This document shows, in pieces, positions 1-10,339 of a stretch of 64,000 nt of DNA. The notes under the pieces are model-generated. The model had not been told where the DNA came from. It searched no databases and saw nothing but the letters and a program-made list of their open reading frames with translations. The stretch covers positions 74,294,476-74,358,475 of the forward strand of contig CM070634.1 in assembly GCA_036346255.1 (NCBI GenBank). Reading direction: 5' to 3'. The position numbers and the translations under genes are program-made. Origin of the DNA: Ampelocalamus luodianensis. Taxonomy: Eukaryota; Streptophyta; Magnoliopsida; Poales; Poaceae. Each line of letters starts with the position of its first letter. Position 1 is the first letter of the stretch.

Positions 1-830
1 CATATTGATATAAAACAATATAATTTTATAAAAAAATAGGTACAACATTATCAAAGGTCTACGACTTGCCTTCGTCGAAGATTGGAGCTGCTCCTGCGAA
101 CTGGTCCAAGAAAGCTTCGGAAACGTCAGAGTCTACGCGCAAAACGAGACAAATAAATAATGATAAATCCAAATAAAATCCAAAAACTATAAAATTAGTA
201 CCAATAGAGAGATTATGAATTTAGGAACAAGAATCGATGGAATCGGATTTCGTATGATGGAGAACGAACACCCGAAAGATTTGCCAAAAATGAAATTCCT
301 GGAAATGAGAAAGTAGGAATATTCCAGGGAATCTTCTTTTGGGGGATTAAAGGATTAAAACCATAGTTGACAAAGGGGCCCCCCGCTAGTAAGTGAGTTA
401 AGAAAGAAATAATAGGGGGGAGCAGAGGAAGGAAACAGAGGAGCTCCAAGTGCACGAGGCAAGGGGCGGCGCCGGCGAGGGGCGGCGCGGCGGCCGGCGG
501 CGACGGCAAAAATGGGTCGTCGGGACCCTGTGGAGGCAATAGGAGGTGGCAGCAGAGGTGATGGGGGCTGGTGGCGACGCAGGTGGAGGTGCGCAAGCGG
601 TGTAGGGCAACAGCCTGGTGGGGACGGCGTGAGCACTAACTACGCGGCAATGAGGGGAAGTGATCGGGCGGGTCAAGTTGGCGCAAGGGTGGCTGAGGAC
701 GTGCGGCGGTGGTGGCCGGTGGTGGCAATGATGGTGCGACGGCGACGGCAAATTCCGAATTGAGGTGGGGGATGGGTAGAAGATGACCGGGAGCGCGACG
801 TGACGTGGTCCACTCGGCTCAGAACCCACT

Positions 831-1580
831 TGTCGGTGTTTTAGAACCGATCTTACGTAAAGATTGTTTGATTCGGGGGGTCTCCACAATTGATCACGCA
901 GACGAGAGAGACACGGGGATTTTTATACAGGTTCGGGCCTTCTCAGGTGAGAATAATAACCCTACTCCTGTGTATCTTGTATTGGGTGTCTGGATTACAA
1001 TCAGTAGAGGGTCTTACTAACTGTTCTTCCAAAAAGCCTCTCCTCTCTATCTCTAAAAGACACTTATTTATGCTACACAGTGGTGGCCGTTGTCGTTCCA
1101 GGCTAATTAGTCGCTCATTATTGCGTAATAATGAGAGTAATTACTGGAGTAGTAACCTCCCCATCTTTGTCAAACATTATCGATCGAGATAGTGGAGAAT
1201 TATCTGTAGTTATGTCAGGCATAACTACGTATTTTGACTGCTTAGATTCTCACTATTAAATAGGCCTTCTGACGAGTGGACCCAGTTAGTTGTGAGGAAG
1301 TCGTAGCAGAACTGGTCATATCAGAACTTACGACTAGGTGGGTAGTCGTAGAAAAGCTTATGGCTGGGTACTGATCGTAGGAAGACTTACGATCGGACGT
1401 AATCGTAGCAGGACTTACGATTACACTATAGTCGTAGAAATGCTTACGACTAGGGGGTAGTCGTAGAAGAACTTACGACTACCTGACTTGCTCTTCCCTT
1501 ATAATATTAAGGGGTATGCCATGTGACGTCATATTACATGATTATGGAATAATAAAATGAGGATTATTAGATCCTCGTCA
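831..1580 (-). mobile_element. Probable solo LTR of a Tat-lineage gypsy family
   Basis: The first ~170 bases (from TGTCGGTGTTTT at 831) are nearly identical to the LTR edge at 63037 that adjoins the minus-strand gypsy element at the right end of the window, so this is the same family in the same orientation. If it ends at CGTCA (1580), it is flanked by CCACT (826-830) and CCACA (1581-1585), a 4/5 match to a 5-bp target duplication. No internal coding region is attached, so it is probably a solo LTR. The interior carries a hairpin array, listed separately. The right boundary is inferred. Confidence 0.5.
1299..1480. repeat. Tandem array of six short hairpins, ~29-bp period
   Basis: Six imperfect palindromes start at 1299, 1344, 1373, 1401, 1430 and 1459. 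The last five are 22 bp units spaced 28-29 bp apart; the first is longer (37 bp). Each has a left arm ending TCGTA and a right arm TTACGA or close to it. The outer arm bases change together: AG with CT, GA with TC, AA with TT. The array lies inside the putative solo LTR. Confidence 0.75.
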
Positions 1581-2631
1581 CCACAGGTGAAGGAGATCGA
1601 GGCAAAGTCGATGAGGCTGGCGTTAGAGAATAAGGGTGGCGGCTTCACGTGTTTTGGCCAAACAGAGGGGAGATAGATACTGGGGTTTGAGTCAAATCGA
1701 AGAGGGGAGCAAGGGACACGCGTGCTCACTTTATTGGGCTGAGGCGACACTTGAATCAACGGGGAATGCTCACGGGAAAAGGGCGACAGTTTCAATTGAC
1801 ATGAATGTCGATGGGAAACGGCAAATTTTAATGCGAGGGGTGATGGTAGCATGCAATTGAAGGTGGCACGACATGGGCGACAGTAGTGGGGGTGTGGTGC
1901 CTCAGACAGAAATGAAAATGATGCTTCATGTGCGATGTATGGGTGGTAGGAGCGGCGGCGCACAGGCGACAGTGCCCGACGGCTCGGGTTGGGTGCGCGG
2001 CCAAGGGGAGGGGCCTGCGTAGGGGCGACGAGGTCAGCGGCGAGGAACCGAGAGGCGGTGCGGCCGAGAAGAAGAACACAGTAGATAGAGAAAGAAAGAA
2101 AAGGGGAAAAAGAAAGAAAAGGGGAAAAAGAAAGAAAAAGGAGAAAAAGAAGAAAAAAGGGAAAAAGGAAGGAAGGAAAAATAAATGGCCAAGTGGTTTC
2201 GTGTAGAAAATTCAAATTACAAAATTTGAATTTGGAATTTGACGACAAGTTTTGAATTGAGACAATGGACTTAATATTTGAATTTCGGACTTGGATTAAA
2301 TAATTGCAGAAACTCGAAAAGGAATCCAACACTTTAAAATAATTAATTTAAATTAATTTTTACAACAAAGAAAAGAATTTTTTAGGAAAACAGAAAAGGA
2401 ATAAATAAATTAAATTGAACTCAAAGAAATAACAATTGAACTTGGAAAATCTAAGAAAACCTAGAAAAAGAAATAAATTAGTTTTCAATTTAATTGAAAG
2501 TTTTATTTATTCAGATTAAATTGTTTTAATTTTTTAAAATTTCAAAATAAGCTTTAATTAATTCGATAAAATTCAAATGGTTCATTTTATTTTTGAAAAT
2601 TTTAAAAAGACCCAAAAATTAGAATGTTACA

Positions 2632-2870
2632 CACTCACCCGTAGATGGTGACAGAACTTGAACACGCCTTGAGTTTACTCATTGAAACAGTCGGTATCAA
2701 CTACGACCTGCCCAACTCGTACTCGACTTACCACGGTGAACAAATCTCCTCAATGTCCCAGACTCAACTCAACGTACTCAACTCAGGACGGCAAACATAT
2801 CTCCTAAATATCCTGGACTCAACTCTAACTCGATACAGGGTCACAACTCACATACCTCGACCATGAGTAG
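2632..2870. other. Unassigned stretch between LTR block and gag remnant
   Basis: No gene, terminal repeat or known element end is visible. It is probably the broken left boundary of the minus-strand copia remnant, where its pol region and 3' LTR should have been. Confidence 0.3.
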
Positions 2871-2879
2871 CGTCAGCTC

Positions 2880-3760
2880 ATCATCTTCTTGCTTCTCTGC
2901 AATATGTGTCTTCTCTTCTTTCTTCTTGGAATGACACGCATAAGCAAAGCATCCATAGTTCTTACAATTATAGCATCACACCTTCGTCTTCTCGAACTTC
3001 CTGTTGCGTTGGCCTAAGTTGTTACTGCTGCTGCTATAGTCTCCATCATCATGACAGCGTCCACGACCACCTCCTCGCCATTTAGGCAAGTTGGACGAGC
3101 TCTCGCCCTCAGCCATCGCCTTCCACTCAGTGTAAGTAAGCACTCCTAATACACCTTAAGCCTCCCGATAACCTCCTCAATTGTCATGGTTTTGAGGTTG
3201 CCAAATTGCTCAATGGTGGAAGCAATCTGAAGGAACTTGGTAGGGACGGCTCGAAGGAACTTCTTCACGACATATGCCTCCTCAACCTTTTCACCTAGCG
3301 CTTGGATTTTGTTGACGATAATTTTCAATCGCATGGTAAAGTCATCGACCGACTCTGATTCCTTCATGCGTAGACCCTCGAACTCACACTTAAAGGTCTG
3401 TGTTTTCACCTCCCTAACACACTCGGCGCCCATGTGCATTGTCTTCAATGTCTCCCATGCCTCCTTAGCGCTTCCTTCTCGGCAAGCAGTAAGAGGGTGT
3501 CCTCTCTAAGGTCATGGTAGATGGCCGCAAGTGACATCTGATCCTTGTGCATGTCAACCGCCTCCTCTGAGTCAATCATGTCCAACACACCCTACGCCTT
3601 TATGTAAACCTTCATCTTGATAGCCCATGCCGCATAGTTGCTGTTTGTGAGTAACAGATACTGTAGAGTCACACTTCCCTCCCTCACTGACATCTTCGAC
3701 GATGCTGTGTCGCCGGTGTCTCCACTTCCCAATGATACTTCGGCCGTCATGATCTTGGGC
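2880..3760 (-). pseudogene. Copia gag remnant (UBN2-type capsid plus zinc knuckle)
   Basis: Reading leftwards from the start near 3760, the frame encodes a plant copia Gag. It has the early tryptophan/WAIKM-like segment, a central capsid stretch (about 3146-3448) with the motif ESVDDF and a conserved IEEVIGRL ending, then a basic region. At about 2940-2985 there is a zinc knuckle whose histidine position reads cysteine (CYNCKNYGC...C). In-frame stops occur, for example just before the knuckle and near 3590. Gag packages retrotransposon RNA. No protease, integrase or reverse transcriptase follows, so the element is truncated. The adjacent primer-binding site and LTR agree with this orientation. 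Confidence 0.8.
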
Positions 3761-3800
3761 ATCGACTATGAATCGGTCTCTTGCTATGTCCGACCCAACC

Positions 3801-3816
3801 TAAATCTCTGATACCA
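3801..3816 (-). promoter_or_regulatory. Primer-binding site matching initiator Met tRNA
   Basis: On the minus strand the sequence TGGTATCAGAG lies two bases after the LTR end. This is the standard 3'-end complement of plant initiator methionine tRNA used to prime copia reverse transcription. Confidence 0.85.
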
Positions 3817-3818
3817 AT

Positions 3819-4317
3819 TGTTGGAACTAAAACTAGCTCTGAAACCAATCGTTGGAATTCAAAGTGGGGAAGCAAAGAACGAAGGTAGTAAAACAGAGCA
3901 AAACAGTGGTGTAACTCAAAACAAGGTACTACATTGATCTCTCATACACTAGCATTGAGGCTTACAAGCTTAGCTAACATGGGATGGTTACATGCTACAG
4001 TGAATTCTGGCTCTTGCATATCCTCGTAGCTAATTTATATTTTACTCCCTGTAATCGACCAAAGAGCACAGCTCATGTTACACATGTGAGCTAATGCTTG
4101 CAAACCTCCTTCACATCTGTAGTAAAAGTCCATCTACCGTCATTGACTCCTCCTTTACAGCTCAAGTTAATGAAGCCTCCAGTACTAACACAGCTAGGCT
4201 TGCAAGTCCTTGCCGCCATTGTTTGCACCGACATGCATCTCTTACTAGTCAACTGACCTTCTTAATTACTAGTCAAATGACCCTTCCAACTCAAGAAAAC
4301 AAATTAAATATCCAACA
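3819..4317 (-). mobile_element. 5' LTR (499 bp) of the truncated copia element
   Basis: The block is bounded by perfect 7-bp inverted ends (TGTTGGA at 3819 and TCCAACA at 4311-4317). It lies immediately upstream of the primer-binding site and gag in minus orientation. No second LTR copy is present in the window, so the length is inferred from the inverted ends. Confidence 0.75.
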
Positions 4318-4422
4318 GAAGGCATGGACAAGAAAAGAAGCTTTTGAGATTGGTGAAACTACGTGGCAAAATTTGAGGTAGGGCCTTCAACACTGAAGCT
4401 TAGGGGCATGTCCCATAGAGGG

Positions 4423-4424
<2 letters not shown>

Positions 4425-4487
<63 letters not shown>

Positions 4488-4853
4488 GAGGAAGCCTTTT
4501 CCTACTCTTGAGAGTAGTTACTCCTATTTCGCATCTCACATATCTCACAACGTAGGGGTATCTTGCAACCAAGAGTATGTATGTGTAGTATACAGTATAT
4601 AAGACCATATAAGTGGTATTTACATATTTTCAGATGTGGTATGTACAATTTTTAGACATACTCCTTTTATGTGCGAATATGAAGGTATTTACAAAATATA
4701 CTAAAAATTATGGACTCTCTTGCAAATTTTTGCGTAGTTCACATTGGAATATCTTAAAATTAATATATAAGTATACCTAAAGTGATAATGGAGTATGTCA
4801 AGTTCTTTTAGGTGGTATATCAAAGATGGGAGTAACTACTCCCTAGAAGAAAG

Positions 4854-4923
<70 letters not shown>
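4425..4923. mobile_element. Micron-like miniature element between two (TA)n tracts
   Basis: A ~370-bp AT-rich core (about 4488-4857) is flanked directly by (TA)n microsatellites at 4425-4487 and 4858-4923. The core has inverted ends: GAGTAGTTACTCC near 4511 and GGGAGTAACTACTCCC near 4830. Size, inverted ends and flanking (TA)n match the micron family of rice, which is known to sit inside (TA)n microsatellites. No coding potential. Confidence 0.6.
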
Positions 4924-4927
<4 letters not shown>

Positions 4928-6546
4928 AAATTGATCTAAATCCACAAATTTCTACCTCAAATTTTGATCTACAAATGGAGAAACAAAAATTACAAACTCG
5001 GCTGAAAAGGGAATCCGGAAATAAATAAAAAAGACAAAGGCTACTACTCATTGAAATCTGTCTCTTTCTTTATTTCACCTAATCTATATCAATTTTTGAG
5101 TTAAAATTTTGCATCGATCATCTCATGGTCCATCTACCCAAAGTTTTTCAAAAAAATTCACGACCATTTGTATACACGAGCGGGAACGTGCCATGTGCAA
5201 ATATGTGAAAGTTTTCAAGTGGATTGTTAGATAAAAGATGGATAGATATACAAGGTACAGGGAACTACATGGATGAGCTTTCTCAACAACCACTTTTATT
5301 TTGGAGAATTGTTTACGACGTCTCCCACAGTCCCCGGTCCTCATTATCCCCCTAAATCTCATCCGTCCATCACTCATCCAACGGTCCACAGTCCAATGGC
5401 GGCGCTGTCCTTACATACGCGAATTCGTCATTACGAATTGTCACTGACAGGTGGGCCACGTATGCAATTGAGGCGAGCCTTCTTACCGGTGATATATACT
5501 AGTGACAACTTGGCTAAGGAATTTATTTCTACTTTCCTGGGGCTGCAACTTTTACTGAATATATCAGTGAGAGTTCTCTGAAGTATAGTAACCTAAAAGC
5601 ACCGTCTTAAATTAGCTTTTGAAGTATAGTGACTCTGAAGTATATAGGGAACATGGGAGGTATGCATGCTTTGTCCCAATCAAGCGCAACAATGGTGATG
5701 GAGCACCATCTAATAACTAGCCAGGTCGCCAAGAAAGAACAGCTTGCTGATAATTAAGAACTACCTACTTGGCCATATGAGTGGTTTCAGTAAATGGTGC
5801 AATATTCAGTGATTTATTTGTAGTAAGTACTTCTTGACATCAAGAAATAGCAGCTTCACTAATTTGGGTCACCAAATGGAGTAAAACACTTGGGCATTCT
5901 TTGATCTATGCACTGAATCTACCAGCCCTGCCATTGCTGTACTACATACCTGCCTGAATCCTGATTAGCTGCCTTCACTTGAGCAAATGATTTTCAAGGC
6001 TGAGGCTGAAAACATCATAATGGAGGCCATGAAAACTTTCTCTCTTTTTTTTTTAAGAACATGGCCATGAAGACTTTCAAGGTTCAGTGAGCTGCAATGG
6101 AGCCTAACCATCTTGACTGTTGTCCGTGGAACTGTGGAAAACAGGCGCTGTGCCAATGCTGGAGAAGAACTTCACCCCTTACCTTCCAAAAGGAAGAATT
6201 TCATCTCATGCGTGTGCTCTTTCAATTAGCTGCCGAAGATGCGGCCAGAAATGCGAACAGGGAGGCATAGATGCATGCCTTTATCTCATCTTCAGATTTC
6301 AAAAGAATCAACTCTTCAGGAGGAAGTACGTGGGAACGTGAGCGCTGCAAAGTCCGTGTTGGTTAATAAAGATGCCTGTAACATTTTCTCGGTTCATGTA
6401 CCGACCAATTCACCAAGCTCAAAGAAATGCAGAAAATTCAGTTATGCTCCAACAGGTACAGATAAAAGCGGTGTTTATTACCATCATATCGGTCACCGCC
6501 GGAAACAACTAGCATTATATTCTGGTCAGACAGCTGATGCATATAT
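4924..6546. other. Intergenic DNA with no supported gene
   Basis: I see no domain-bearing reading frame, terminal repeat or RNA gene here. A short duplicated phrase (GAAGTATAGT) recurs around 5578-5640. The short reading frames do not resemble known proteins. Confidence 0.4.
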
Positions 6547-6769
6547 TAATAGGGTGTCTGGTTTGAGGGATCACCCGATCCTAAAATGGTCCATCGTAGG
6601 ATCATTCATAAATTTGGTAAGATGACCGATCTCTCATTTTATACTAGGTTTATGTTTTCGAAGGATGAGATGGTGATGGATCAACCCATTCTATTTCTCA
6701 AACTAAACAAGTGAGTTAGGTTTGGATGGTCAATTCGTCATGCTGTCCTTCAAACCAAACAACCTATTA
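6547..6769. mobile_element. Tourist-like miniature inverted-repeat element
   Basis: A ~223-bp segment has 24-bp terminal inverted repeats with three mismatches: TAATAGGGTGTCTGGTTTGA on the left and its complement in CAAACCAAACAACCTATTA on the right. The GGGTGT(T/C)TGGTTT end and TTA-type flanks are typical of PIF/Harbinger-related Tourist elements of grasses. No coding capacity. Confidence 0.6.
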
Positions 6770-7019
6770 GTTGCTTTACACTCCGCTGGACCAAATCAAT
6801 GAGGCAGGATAAAGATTCATGATCCATAAGCTCCTGGAAAGTCATTTTTGTTCCATATTCTCTTACCTGTGTTTTTTAGATAATGGAAAAGAGAATTCTC
6901 CTACCTCTGCATCAAGGATGCACACAACCTAATTTATTTCAAAAGTTAAAGTTCTGAAACAACATAAAAAAGTTGAAGATGGCACGCAGCCATACAACCA
7001 AATGATGACTGAACTTTAA

Positions 7020-8090
7020 ACTTAGTCATTACAAATCCTGTGACTAAACCGCCACCCATGATTGTTGAAGAGTTGCTTCGCCACATACTCCAATCTGGCG
7101 CTTCCAAACAACAATGACTCCTTCTGGGTTGGTTTCTGCATGTTTGCCCACGCCCTTAGCCATTGCCCACTTAATAATATAACCTGCACAGGATTAGTGA
7201 TAATCTTTTTATCAAAAATAATATTATTTCGACATAGCCAAATAGACCAATATAAGGCGATGGCTCCCACCAGGAGTTGTGTTTTTAAAATATTTAGGAT
7301 ACCGGTTAACCAATTCTCAAACATGTTGGCTATATCCAGAGGAGGAGATAAATTAAACGCACATTGAACAGCCCACCATACAAGACGTGCAAAGGGACAA
7401 TCGATAAAAAGATGCTGAATTGTTTCCTCTGTAATACAGAAACAACACTTTTTGCTCCCCCTCCAATTTCTTTTGAGTAGATTGTCTTTAGTTAAAACTA
7501 CCTCTCTTTTGAGATATCAAAGGAATATTTTCACTTTTAATGAAATGTTAAATTAACCAAGAAGAATCCCTAACGGGGGCTCGATAATTTCCAATTAGCG
7601 CTGTATATAGAGACTGTACCGAAAATATTCCAGACTTATTCAAGTTCCACCTAAAAACATCTTTTTGAGAGCTTAATTGTAGATTGGCAATTCTCAAAAT
7701 TAACTCATTCCAAAACTATAACTTAGACTCAATAATAAGTCTACGAAAAGAAATATTTAAAGGAGTCGATCTCATAATATTTGCTAATATATCATCCTTT
7801 TTTCTCACCACATTATAGAGGGTTGGATATTGTCTTTTTAGATAAAAGTCTCCTAACCAAATATCTTCCCAGAACCTAGTGTGCATTCCATTTTTAACCT
7901 GGAATGAACCGAAACGAAAAAAATGATCCTTAACTTTCATTAGACCTGACCAAAAATGGAAAGTCCCAGGCTTGTTAACCACCTACGAAAGACTCTTCTC
8001 ACCCAAATATTTTCTTGTTAGCAAAGTTTGCCATGCCTCTTCTTCATTTAGCAACTTAAAAAGTTATTTTCCTAGTAATCTCCTACCTGT
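7020..8090 (-). pseudogene. LINE ORF2 3' remnant (zf-RVT region)
   Basis: The minus strand encodes the C-terminal part of a plant non-LTR retrotransposon ORF2. Motifs read in order from 8060 leftwards: WQTLLTRKYLG, the tryptophan-rich FWEDIWLGD segment (about 7870), the zinc-binding part LTKDNLLKRNW with CCFC and QHLFIDCPFARLVW (about 7380-7500), and a tail with WSIWLCRNNIIFD (about 7200-7240). These are hallmarks of the reverse-transcriptase zinc-binding domain. The endonuclease and RT domains are absent, as in a 5'-truncated insertion, and stops and frameshifts break the frame. No clear poly(A) tail or target duplication was found. Confidence 0.85.
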
Positions 8091-8261
8091 GTACTTCCAT
8101 GAAAGGATCGGACTGGAATACATGCTTCTGCCGAGTTGCAGTTGCAGCAACCACAGCCCACGATGATACTTGATGAAGATACCATATATGTTTTCCTCAA
8201 GGCCCATATCAATTATTTTCGGAGACAAAGCCCGTATCTATTCACCTCACTGTATGCAGAT

Positions 8262-8491
8262 CAGGGATTCAAAAATCGGCGAAAATTGGTCCGAAAATCG
8301 GTTTACCGGTGGGGGGTAATAGAACTACAAACGGGCTCCGAAATTTTCGGTTTGGATGATTTGATTTTTTTTAAATTTAAAATCCGAAAATTTCAACAAA
8401 AAAAAAATTGAAAATTTCGGCCAAAATTTTCCGATTTTTGGCCTTACCTGCCACCCCCGTTAAAAAAATTATACCGGTAATGAAATCCCTG
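8262..8491. mobile_element. hAT miniature element (230 bp) with perfect 8-bp TSD
   Basis: The ends are CAGGGATT on the left and AATCCCTG on the right, an Ac/Ds-like terminal repeat. Perfect 8-bp duplications ATGCAGAT flank it at 8254-8261 and 8492-8499. The interior is rich in AAAATTTTCGG-type AT tracts and carries no gene. Confidence 0.85.
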
Positions 8492-8789
8492 ATGCAGATT
8501 GCTATCAGTAAGAGCTTCTGAATACCTCTTTTTGAAGAAAAGAGCTTCTGAATACCTGAAGGACTCCTCCAAACTTGCAAGCTGTGTGTCAGGAACCACA
8601 AGGCTGCTCCTCGCAATAAAATAAAATAAAAAGGTAAACTTTACAAAATCACACTACTATTGATAAAAAAATATCATAAAACCACACTTCTAAGTACCAA
8701 TTTCACATAACCATGCATAACGTTTTTTTTATAAAACCACATTTTTAAGCAACAGACTATGAGCGTCCTTGAACAAGAAACCTATAGAA

Positions 8790-9050
8790 ACCTACATCAG
8801 CAAGGTCAAATTCCGAGCTTTGCAAAGCATTGGCCAAATTTGTTGCATCGGTCTCGATGATCACACTCGCTATCCCCCCATTCATTAGCATATTGGAGGG
8901 TCTTCGAGCAAGCTGTTGTCTCCGCATGAAAAGAATGCCTGCGCCAGCTACCCTGACAGTCCCGAGATAATCACGAACAACAAAACCCCAGCTCCCACTA
9001 TGAGAATGTTCACTGAACGATCCATCAAAAGTTGATCTTTTTAGTAAATC
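8790..9050 (-). pseudogene. RNase H-like (RVT_3) fragment, frameshifted
   Basis: The minus strand encodes part of the plant RNase H-like domain often found at the end of LINE-type reverse transcriptases or as stand-alone fragments. Visible pieces are FDGSF (about 9025), SGSWGFVVRDYLG (about 8960-9000), HAETTACSKTL (in another frame, about 8900) and VIIETDATNLANALQSS (about 8825-8870). The domain jumps frame between the second and third pieces and again before the fourth, so it is broken. It lies about 700 bp beyond the LINE remnant, on the same strand, and may derive from a related element. Confidence 0.65.
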
Positions 9051-9393
9051 CTAGACACGTCAGAACAAACGAACAACTCCATAGCACAATAAGAGTTTAA
9101 AGGAATTGCCCCCACATGAATATGAAATCATGTGTTATTTGACCTCACAGGGTTGAAGTGTTCTAGTTCAGCCAAAAGCAAACACATCCTGTCTTTTTAA
9201 TATGTTTGAACCATATAACTGAAGTGGTCCCTAACTTCAATGCATTGAGCGATATAGAATAAAATGGGAAGTGCATCTCAGAAGTTCAAAATCGGCACTG
9301 CTATGCATACGATGCTTCATGTACCATGCTCATACGACACAACAAATCACATAACAACAGCTCTCAGCAAGCTCTCGCCTCAGTGCGGAGAGT

Positions 9394-9648
9394 AGCAGTT
9401 CTGCTCCCACATCAAGTCCGCGTCGAAGGTGAAATTTACTCAGTAATATTACAAAAATGCATCGTTTAGAAAACTAATAGCAGTTCTGCTCCCACATCCA
9501 GTCCACGCCGAAGGGGAAATTTACTCACTAACATTACAAAGATACATCGTTTAAAAAACTAATAGCATTTCTGCTCCCACATCAAGTCCACGTCGAAGGG
9601 GAAATCTACTTAGTAACATTACACGGATGCATCGTTTAAAAAACATTA
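9394..9648. repeat. 85-bp direct tandem repeat, three copies
   Basis: Copies begin at 9394, 9479 and 9564, exactly 85 bp apart, each starting AGCA(G/T)TTCTGCTCCCAC and containing GCATCGTTTA or a variant. They differ by a few substitutions. No protein is encoded. Confidence 0.9.
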
Positions 9649-9649
9649 T

Positions 9650-10330
9650 AAAGATGTACAACTTAGAAAAGAGCGCCCAATACAAAGATGACAGATGACC
9701 AATGAGATCACATATCAGTGACACACCGATGTTATTTTTCAACTCGTAAAATCTTTATAGTGTTACTGAGCAAATTGCACCGTATCCAAAGCCATCCTTC
9801 TCTTGGCTACCGCTGCTGCGACTGCAGTTGTTGCGGCCGCTCTAAAACTTCATGCGGTCTATTCTTGATTTCACTTTATGAGTAACACTGTGCATCGACG
9901 GATCTACTCTAATGTCCAGATAGATGACAATAGAAGCACATCCATGATATTGATATGAATTACTCCATCTATTGTAACAAATGTTTGACCGATCTCATAC
10001 TAATTAGATGATCTATAAAGTTCAGAGCATATGTAGACTGGATGCAAATAAAGCATAAGAAAAATCAGTTGTGTGAAATCAAGATAAATAAATCCCTTAG
10101 TGGGCGCATGTTATGTGTGAGAGAGATGGGTTTAGGGTAAAAACGTAAAGGGGTAGTAATTCTCTTGTGTATAGGAAATAGCATGAGTAAGTAAAATCAA
10201 TGGACATGCAAATCTTGTTGTCAATGCTAATGTTGATGGCTTTGGTGGCATCAAGGGCCACGGTGGGACTGGGCGCAACATCCACAACTTGCAAGGAGGC
10301 AGCTGTAGTTCACCGTGGAGAAGATGTGTG
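9650..10330. other. Intergenic DNA with no supported gene
   Basis: No domain, terminal repeat or RNA gene was recognised in this stretch. A NotI-like GCGGCCGC motif near 9833 is unremarkable. Confidence 0.35.
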
Positions 10331-10339
10331 CATGCAGCG

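Larger units (their letters stand above)
1..2631 (+). repeat. Old gypsy-type LTR-like block, split by a later LTR insertion
   Basis: Bases 1-830 and 1581-2631 read like two halves of one long grass gypsy LTR. There is a GC-rich centre (about 420-800), a purine-rich AAAG/GGAAAA tract (2080-2190), an AT-rich tail, and an end in ATGTTACA at 2631, the common end of such LTRs. The long minus-strand reading frame across 1529-2332 is a by-product of the purine tract and has no recognisable domain. The 5' boundary lies outside the window. Assignment rests on composition and the terminal motif only; no protein domain supports it. Confidence 0.4.

Noticed and set aside
398..889. 163-codon minus-strand frame in GC-rich DNA
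   Set aside because: It has Pro/Ser/His-rich low-complexity composition, no domain, and overlapping open frames on the other strand; it fits a GC-rich LTR interior.
1299..1480. CRISPR-like array
   Set aside because: The regular spacing looks like a CRISPR array, but the repeated unit is a short palindrome with 6-7-bp spacers, it lies in a plant LTR and there are no cas genes.
1529..2332. 267-codon minus-strand frame
   Set aside because: The Phe/Leu/Ser-rich segment comes from a purine-rich AAAGG tract and there is no family match. It could mimic membrane segments, but it lies in an LTR.
4387..5051. Frames with Tyr-Ile repeats
   Set aside because: They are translations of (TA)n microsatellites.
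9820..9860. Cloning-vector-like sequence (GCGGCCGCTCTA)
   Set aside because: The 12-bp phrase resembles a polylinker, but the surrounding bases do not continue any vector sequence I recognise.
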